From: CAYMCV01 sp964389005
Lineage (GTDB): Bacteria > Bacillota > Clostridia > Lachnospirales > Lachnospiraceae
Length of the DNA: 12,140 nt
Assembly (NCBI GenBank): GCA_964389005.1
Contig: CAYMCV010000074.1
Span: forward strand, 1 to 12,140
Reading direction: 5' to 3'
Part shown: positions 7,654-12,140 of the stretch, one piece after another
Position numbering within the stretch: the first letter of the stretch is position 1
Layout of the letters: the number at the start of each line of letters is the position of its first letter
The notes under the pieces: model-generated
What the model was told of the DNA's origin: nothing
Seen by the model: only the letters and a program-made list of their open reading frames with translations
Databases searched by the model: none
Position numbers and translations under genes: made by a program

Positions 7654-9393
7654 TTACTTAATCAACCTTGCCACGGTGGATAAGTCAACAATACTAATAC
7701 TATTGTCATTATTCATATCCGCTTTCTTTACCTTATCCCAGCCGTCATCTGTACTTATCATGTCAATATAGCGTGCCACATACGCAAGGTCTACAATATC
7801 CACATCGCCATCGCCGTTCATATCGCCTTTTACCTCGATATCGCCCGACAATACTATTTGAAAATTCTGCGAATCATCAGATATAGCACCTTGATAAATT
7901 CTTATTTTATAATCCGTACCTTTAACCGTCGTTTCCGGTATTGTCCACTTAATTATGCCGGTTGCTACATCAGTCGTTGCAATATCGCTTGCTTTTGTCT
8001 CTCCTTTGTACAGTTCGATTACAACATTGCCCTTCAATAAATCCGAATCCGGTTGTTTCCATGTAATTTCCAATTCTTCACCAACATATTTTGTATTACC
8101 TTCGCTTTTGAAACACGTTAACTCCAACACCGTCTCACTTACCAATGGATGTGGATATGTATACGCCTCGTAAGAAGGATGCACAGTATTGTAGTAATCT
8201 CTGCCCTCTTTTATATGCTCTGCTATTAAATTGCCCTCGGCATGTGTATTCCCTAAAGTTATGTTTCGGGGCTTACCATTAAAAGTATTATTCCATCCAT
8301 AAAGCGGTTCCGAAAGTTGCGGATGATATAAATCCCCCTCTCCCGCATCCGTCGAACGCCCGATTTGATCGAGTGCCGGATAACCCGAGTTCCCATATTG
8401 TGGGTCATTTCCGTCATACGGACTTGTTCCGTCAGCCATGCCAAGAAAATCCTGAGCCCTATAACTTCTTAGATTATCAATAGCGCATAACACTTCAAAC
8501 GGATCACCCGAAATGTTGTTAACCTCATTGTTGTAAATTACGCCTGTGCCGGCTCTGACAAAAATTGCACGAAAATTCGTTAATCCGTTTCCCTTATCAA
8601 CAGACATAATCTTGTTGTTATATATTTCATAACTCCTCGTACCGCGCCCAAACGTACCGTCAGTCTTTGTATTTTGCAAGGAGTGGGCGGTTATAAAACC
8701 GTTATAAGAAATATTGTTTCTGAATACATATTTTCCTCCGTGACTGGCATCAACCACACAGCCATAAACATTATGATCAAATATACAATCCTCAATATAA
8801 GGACTGTCAGCCGATCCCAAGCGTAACGGTGTCTTCCAACTCTCATTTCCGTTTGCATTCGCTCCACCGCCCCAGCAGACAATATTTCCGTTTGTCACAG
8901 AACAATGATCCATAACCCCATTGGAAATCTGCGTCAGTCTTAAGACATTCGTGTTTTCATCATTGATAAAATTACAATGGTCTATTCTCCAACCATGCAC
9001 TTTTCCGTTCATATAAATGTGTAAATTATGAAACTCGATTCCTGTAATACGAAATGGTTTCCCCTCGCAAACCTTCAAATCCAATTGAGTCGCTTTTTCT
9101 TCGCAGTGAATAATTGTTTTATCAACGCCCTGTCCCTTCAGCGTAATTCCTTTGTTTACGATGGAAAGGCGCTTGGTCCATACTACATCCCCTTCCGGAA
9201 GTAATACAATTTCACCGTCTTTCGCTTCATTGATTGCATTTTGCACGTCATCAAAGGATAGACTCGCCGGAGTAATTACATTTCCTGAGGCTGTCTCTGC
9301 CATAACAATGTTTGGATAAATGAATGTAATCAGTAGAATAACACACACTCCAAAAGATATGATGTTTGTTCGTTTTTTGCTTGTTTTAGCCAT
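7654..9393 (-). CDS. Secreted pectate-lyase-like beta-helix protein with Kre9-like and dockerin modules
   Basis: A 579-residue secreted, modular protein. Residues 1-32 are a signal peptide (KTSKKR, then a hydrophobic core, likely cut after VMA). Residues about 45-400 form a right-handed parallel beta-helix: ITLKGQGVDKTIIH, then repeated rungs such as GWRIDHCNF, MDHCSV, IEDCIFDHN, YVFRNNISYN, YEIYNNKI and VIYNNEVNN, ending in a YTYPHPL motif. This is the architecture of polysaccharide lyases and some glycosidases; catalytic residues and substrate were not assigned. Residues about 424-513 (EELEITWKQP... IIKWTIPE... DYKIRIYQ) resemble the Kre9/Knh1-like Ser-Thr-rich domain. Residues 522-579 are a dockerin-type module with two calcium loops, DMNGDGDVDIVD (524-535) and DMNNDNSISIVD (559-570). 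AGGAGG precedes ATG 9393. The protein should be exported and act on extracellular polysaccharide, with the dockerin binding a cohesin or stabilising the C-terminus. Confidence 0.85.
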   Translation of the reverse strand: MAKTSKKRTNIISFGVCVILLITFIYPNIVMAETASGNVITPASLSFDDVQNAINEAKDGEIVLLPEGDVVWTKRLSIVNKGITLKGQGVDKTIIHCEEKATQLDLKVCEGKPFRITGIEFHNLHIYMNGKVHGWRIDHCNFINDENTNVLRLTQISNGVMDHCSVTNGNIVCWGGGANANGNESWKTPLRLGSADSPYIEDCIFDHNVYGCVVDASHGGKYVFRNNISYNGFITAHSLQNTKTDGTFGRGTRSYEIYNNKIMSVDKGNGLTNFRAIFVRAGTGVIYNNEVNNISGDPFEVLCAIDNLRSYRAQDFLGMADGTSPYDGNDPQYGNSGYPALDQIGRSTDAGEGDLYHPQLSEPLYGWNNTFNGKPRNITLGNTHAEGNLIAEHIKEGRDYYNTVHPSYEAYTYPHPLVSETVLELTCFKSEGNTKYVGEELEITWKQPDSDLLKGNVVIELYKGETKASDIATTDVATGIIKWTIPETTVKGTDYKIRIYQGAISDDSQNFQIVLSGDIEVKGDMNGDGDVDIVDLAYVARYIDMISTDDGWDKVKKADMNNDNSISIVDLSTVARLIK

Positions 9394-9455
9394 TTTCCCT
9401 CCTGCCTGCCTCGTTCTATCTCACTAATTTGTCGCACCTCCGAAATAACAAGGTT

Positions 9456-9487
9456 AGTATATCGATATCTTAAAAAATAATCTACAA
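9456..9487 (-). promoter_or_regulatory. Candidate promoter of the beta-helix lyase gene
   Basis: On the minus strand a TATACT -10 box lies at 9461-9456, giving a predicted leader of about 55 nt. No good -35 is present at 17 bp (TAGATT); the nearest partial match, TTGTAG at 9487-9482, needs a 20-bp spacer. A perfect palindrome ATATCGATAT (9459-9468) overlaps the -10. A poor -35 with a repeat array just upstream is what an activator-dependent promoter would look like. Confidence 0.35.
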
Positions 9488-9494
9488 AATATGT

Positions 9495-9634
9495 AAAGTA
9501 GTGACTTTTGGACAAAAAGAAGTGACTTTTGGACAAACTTTTTGCAAAAGAAGTGACTTTTGGACAAAAAAGAAGTGACTTTCGGACAAAAAAGAAGTGA
9601 CTTTTAGATAAAAAAGAAGTGACTTTTAGATAAA
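9495..9634. repeat. Six-copy 22-bp direct repeat array
   Basis: Units of 22 bp start at 9495, 9516, 9547, 9569, 9591 and 9613 on the plus strand; each reads AAAGAA followed by the core GTGACTTTTGGACAAA. Units 1 and 2 overlap by one base, a 9-bp insert (CTTTTTGCA, 9538-9546) separates 2 and 3, and 3-6 are perfectly contiguous. Units 2 and 3 are identical; unit 1 has one change, unit 4 one (TTTCGG), and units 5 and 6 share the same two changes (AGAT for GGAC). Every unit contains the short palindrome AAGTGACTT. The array fills the space between the terminator of the SGNH gene and the beginning of the lyase promoter region. Function is unknown; binding sites for a DNA-binding protein are the simplest reading. 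Confidence 0.9.
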
Positions 9635-9668
9635 AAAAGAATCCCGCGCATATACACACGGAATTCTT
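9632..9668 (-). terminator. Rho-independent terminator of the SGNH hydrolase gene
   Basis: On the minus strand AAGAATTCCGTG (9668-9657) can pair with CGCGGGATTCTT (9648-9637) to give a 12-bp stem with two G-U pairs and an 8-nt loop, followed by a run of T residues to 9632. It begins 33 nt after the hydrolase stop codon. The T run coincides with the A-rich end of the sixth repeat. Confidence 0.85.
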
Positions 9669-9701
9669 TAACAACATTATTCACTTTATTGCCTCGCATC
9701 C

Positions 9702-11387
9702 TTACTCACAATAACCAAATCCAAGAATCGAGAACTGCTTATCCTCGTCACCTGCTGCCATGCGGATTTGAACTACATGTTCCGCGCTCTCTTTCTCATT
9801 ATACACAATGATTGCATTGGTATGTTTCCACCCGATTGCGCGCGGGTCAACGGTATACAACAGTTTCCCATCCAGAATCACATCCACTTTCCCGGCTGCC
9901 ATGCTGTCGGAATCTTTATACACCAGCAACAATGCACGGCTTTTGATTTTTAACTCAAATCCATCCCCGCCGTTGCAACTATGAAACCAGTTGTCCGGGA
10001 ATTCCGGTGTCGGTGTGGGTGAATCATCCATTTCGACAAACTGTAAATCCGTGTCCGTATCGGTGAACGCGCCGCAGTTAATCTCGGCAACTCCCGCATA
10101 ATTACTTCGGTCAAATGCTTTTACATCATAAAAATCAACACCGTAATACGGCTCGATCTTGGCATCGGAAACGTTTGTCGTCGCATCATCTTCCAAGCAC
10201 GCGTTCAGGAGGTTGATTATGCAATCCGCCATAATCGTATGCCCTGCGTTTCCGGGATGGAACATATCATAAAAATACTGATTTCGCGTTATGACGCAAT
10301 CGCCTTTTCCTTGTTTCAAGAACTCCGGCGTCACTGCATCCTTGACGCTTGTCATTGGTAATCGGTATCGCTCCCCAACCGGTGCCAATCGATCCTGCAA
10401 ATTCCAATCATCGGCAAATACGGCAAAAATCAAAACCACGGCAGGCTCATTCGGAGCCGTTAACACTTTTTGCACAAGACTCTCGTAGCAAACGCCCTTC
10501 GTCTCGTCACCTTCGTCGTTCACCGCAAATTCTATTACCACCAAATCCGGCGTAACAGCGCCATTCCGACAAACGTCTTTGTCATATCGAACCATACCCA
10601 ACTCGGAAGGTGTCCCACCGACGCCCGCCTTGATAAAGCGGATTTTCGCATCGGGGCCGCACATCTTCACGATGTTTTGATACGTCTGATATGCGTAACA
10701 CATATTATGCAGAGGAACGGCACCCGCACCTTGGGTGATGGAACCGCCGATAAAAGCAACCGTAACTTCCTCTCCGCTTCTCGCCTTCTCGAAAAAACGT
10801 TTTATGCGACAATTGTCGCCTTTTGACGTCAAAGACTTCTCAATCATCGACCGATATGCCTCCGACGCAAAATCAATCGGCTTTTCCTCTTCAAATACAG
10901 GTGCGCTATATCCGTCGTTCAAATATAATTTCACGGATGCAACCGCTACATCACCGACATTTTTGAAGATAAAACGCATCTGTCCGGGCTCTGCATCTCT
11001 CGGTGCCCAATCAACATCGTCAAATGTAAGTACACGCTCCATTCCGTCTGCGGGCACCGTCAACTTCAATTCCGTTCCCGTATACCTCTCGTTTCCGTCC
11101 GCATACATCTGGAACACATAATCTACCGCATCTGCCCCGGTAATCGTAACACCGATGGAGTTCACCATCTTCCGAAAACCTTCGGTCGTTTTGAGACATT
11201 CCATCATTTCCTCGTCTTCAATTTGACCGACAATTTTCGCAAATGTCAGCAATCTGCCCATGTCCAAATATATATGATGAACCCCGCTTCCGTCCGGTTG
11301 TTCCAAACCGCAAATATCCTTTTCATGTAAAATGTAAAAACCCTCTCTTTTTTTGGTGGGGTCTTTTGGTGCAATCGGTCCTGCCAT
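9702..11387 (-). CDS. Three-part SGNH/GDSL hydrolase, probable carbohydrate esterase
   Basis: A 561-residue protein with an SGNH hydrolase core at about 205-400 flanked by extra domains. Block I is IGGSITQG with nucleophile S216, the block II glycine lies in GVGGTPS (about 255-261), block III is FAVND with N290, and block V is DMFHPGNAGH with D374 and H377, so the full catalytic set is present. The N-terminal 180 residues and the C-terminal 160 (ending FSILGFGYC) look like beta-rich accessory domains. No signal peptide or membrane segment is visible, so the enzyme should act in the cytoplasm. SGNH proteins of this layout in gut and rumen Bacillota are mostly thought to remove acetyl groups from oligosaccharides; lipase activity cannot be excluded. 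ATG 11387 has AGGAGG about 7 nt upstream. The gene is a single transcription unit closed by its own terminator. Upstream, minus-strand TATAAA boxes near 11448-11455 are possible -10 sites without a clear -35. Confidence 0.88.
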   Translation of the reverse strand: MAGPIAPKDPTKKREGFYILHEKDICGLEQPDGSGVHHIYLDMGRLLTFAKIVGQIEDEEMMECLKTTEGFRKMVNSIGVTITGADAVDYVFQMYADGNERYTGTELKLTVPADGMERVLTFDDVDWAPRDAEPGQMRFIFKNVGDVAVASVKLYLNDGYSAPVFEEEKPIDFASEAYRSMIEKSLTSKGDNCRIKRFFEKARSGEEVTVAFIGGSITQGAGAVPLHNMCYAYQTYQNIVKMCGPDAKIRFIKAGVGGTPSELGMVRYDKDVCRNGAVTPDLVVIEFAVNDEGDETKGVCYESLVQKVLTAPNEPAVVLIFAVFADDWNLQDRLAPVGERYRLPMTSVKDAVTPEFLKQGKGDCVITRNQYFYDMFHPGNAGHTIMADCIINLLNACLEDDATTNVSDAKIEPYYGVDFYDVKAFDRSNYAGVAEINCGAFTDTDTDLQFVEMDDSPTPTPEFPDNWFHSCNGGDGFELKIKSRALLLVYKDSDSMAAGKVDVILDGKLLYTVDPRAIGWKHTNAIIVYNEKESAEHVVQIRMAAGDEDKQFSILGFGYCE

Positions 11388-11423
11388 ACCACGCCTCCTA
11401 CTATTTTTTGTAAAACCATGTCG

Positions 11424-11452
11424 TTGACTTTTATCTTATGGTATTTTATACT
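11424..11452 (+). promoter_or_regulatory. Sigma-A promoter of the rightward membrane-protein gene
   Basis: TTGACT (11424-11429) and TATACT (11447-11452) are separated by exactly 17 bp on the plus strand, each one base from consensus. Transcription would start near 11459, leaving a leader of about 70 nt. The promoter lies in the 142-bp gap between the divergent SGNH and membrane-protein genes, so the two start regions overlap. Confidence 0.7.
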
Positions 11453-11472
11453 CATCTTTATAAATAAAAATT

Positions 11473-11511
11473 GCCGCCGGATACCTTTTTATCATCCTAA
11501 TAAAAAGCGGC
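11473..11511 (+). promoter_or_regulatory. Stem-loop in the leader of the rightward gene
   Basis: CTTTTTAT (11485-11492) pairs with ATAAAAAG (11500-11507) in an 8-bp stem with a 7-nt loop, and GCCG (11473-11476) can pair with CGGC (11508-11511) outside a one-sided bulge. It ends 18 nt before the start codon, close to the GGAG ribosome site. On the plus strand it lacks a U tract. On the minus strand it is followed by an A/T-rich run, so it might also block transcription toward the SGNH gene. Either role is inference. Confidence 0.4.
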
Positions 11512-11529
11512 ACCCAAATGGAGCATACA

Positions 11530-12140
11530 ATGAAACTTACAGAAAACAATCCCGTCGTTAACGAGCAACTAAAACATCTCAAAGAAGCCAAATCCCTCCC
11601 GAAGAAGAAGCGACTGCGCTATTATTTTGATTTCTTTAAAATGCCTGCGCTCTATACGTTACTCGGTCTCGTGGCGGTATTCTTTTTGGTTAAGACCATA
11701 TTTTTCTCACCCGAAACCATATTTAACGGTTCATTATTAAACGCAATGGAACTTCAAACTACGGATGAAGAGTTTCTCGAACCCTTCTGTACTTTTGCTT
11801 CTTTGGATTCCAAGAAAAGTAAATTCCTGTTTACATCAACAGACTACTATGCACCGAATGATGCAAATGTAACCTCCAGACTTTTGGCAAATATCGCCGC
11901 CGGAGAAAGCGATTTCTTCGTATGTAATGAGACGGATTTGCTTTCTCTGGCAGACGACGGCTACTTCGAGGATGTTACACTTCTCCTCCCCGAGCCGCTG
12001 CTTTCCTCTTTGCGTGAGGATTTCTTTTATTATGACTACACCCAAAATGCCATCGAAGATGACGATGAATACGGTAACATTCCGATTGCGATTCGCATCA
12101 CAAACAGTCCGATTCTTGCGGCTTCCGGCTCCTATGCTTA
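11530..12140 (+). CDS. Single-pass membrane protein with extracytoplasmic domain, function unknown (partial)
   Basis: This plus-strand frame starts at ATG 11530 (GGAG 7 nt upstream) and stays open to the window edge, 203 codons. A cytosolic N-terminus rich in Lys and Arg (PKKKRLRYYFDFFK) is followed by one membrane helix at about 38-59 (MPALYTLLGLVAVFF...). By the positive-inside rule the remainder lies outside. The outside part is acidic (ESDFF, DDGYFED, IEDDDEYG) and soluble in character, with alternating strand and helix-like stretches such as SRLLANIAAGESDFFVCNE and GNIPIAIRI; this vaguely recalls a periplasmic-binding fold but no family was recognised. Proteins with this small anchored layout are common and mostly uncharacterised in Lachnospiraceae. 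It is transcribed away from the SGNH gene from its own promoter, so a link to the rest of the locus is unproven. Confidence 0.8.
   Translation, partial: MKLTENNPVVNEQLKHLKEAKSLPKKKRLRYYFDFFKMPALYTLLGLVAVFFLVKTIFFSPETIFNGSLLNAMELQTTDEEFLEPFCTFASLDSKKSKFLFTSTDYYAPNDANVTSRLLANIAAGESDFFVCNETDLLSLADDGYFEDVTLLLPEPLLSSLREDFFYYDYTQNAIEDDDEYGNIPIAIRITNSPILAASGSYA

Noticed and set aside
9495..9634. Possible CRISPR array
   Set aside because: Units are contiguous with no unique spacers, and no cas gene is nearby.
9330..9677. Minus-strand frame of 115 codons with repeated SKSHFF-like stretches
   Set aside because: The periodic protein sequence simply comes from the 22-bp repeats, the frame crosses the terminator and runs out of frame into the lyase gene, and it has no ribosome site.

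Overview
The window looks like chromosomal DNA from a Bacillota anaerobe, most likely Lachnospiraceae-like. The grounds are strong AGGAGG-type ribosome binding sites, moderate G+C (judged by eye, not measured), consensus sigma-A promoters, a dockerin-bearing secreted polysaccharide lyase, a heterodimeric ABC exporter, and a membrane-protein N-terminus resembling clostridial chemotaxis receptors. This assignment is inferred from gene style; there is no rRNA or other marker gene. Eight protein genes are supported: seven on the minus strand and one on the plus strand. Those at the two ends of the window are incomplete.

Reading down the minus strand from the right: a leaderless three-part SGNH/GDSL hydrolase (11387-9702) ends in a strong intrinsic terminator (9668-9632). 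A tight tandem array of six 22-bp repeats (9634-9495) follows, directly upstream of the gene for a secreted right-handed beta-helix protein. That protein (9393-7654) is pectate-lyase-like and carries a Kre9/Knh1-like domain and a C-terminal dockerin-type calcium-binding module. Next comes a consensus promoter (TTGACA, 17 bp, TATAAT) with a perfect 14-bp palindromic operator just downstream of the -10 box and a second imperfect copy 23 bp further on. This promoter faces a probable five-gene operon: a sodium:solute symporter (7390-5852), a small permuted papain-like (YiiX/NlpC-P60-type) protein (5755-5195), a membrane-anchored N-acetylmuramoyl-L-alanine amidase (5152-4127), and the two half-transporters of a heterodimeric ABC exporter (4104-2380 and 2387-621, overlapping by 8 bp). 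A probable chemotaxis-receptor gene (443 to beyond the left edge) follows.

At the right end a divergent plus-strand gene starts at 11530. It encodes a single-pass membrane protein with a large outside domain, has its own good promoter (TTGACT, 17 bp, TATACT) and a stem-loop in its leader, and runs off the window.

A working picture, which is inference, is that the right half handles polysaccharide (a beta-helix lyase and an SGNH esterase, with the repressor-controlled symporter possibly importing a product), while the left half of the operon concerns the cell envelope (cell-wall amidase, papain-like hydrolase, ABC exporter). The least explained sequence is the 22-bp repeat array and the two-copy operator. 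No mobile element, CRISPR array, tRNA or rRNA was seen.
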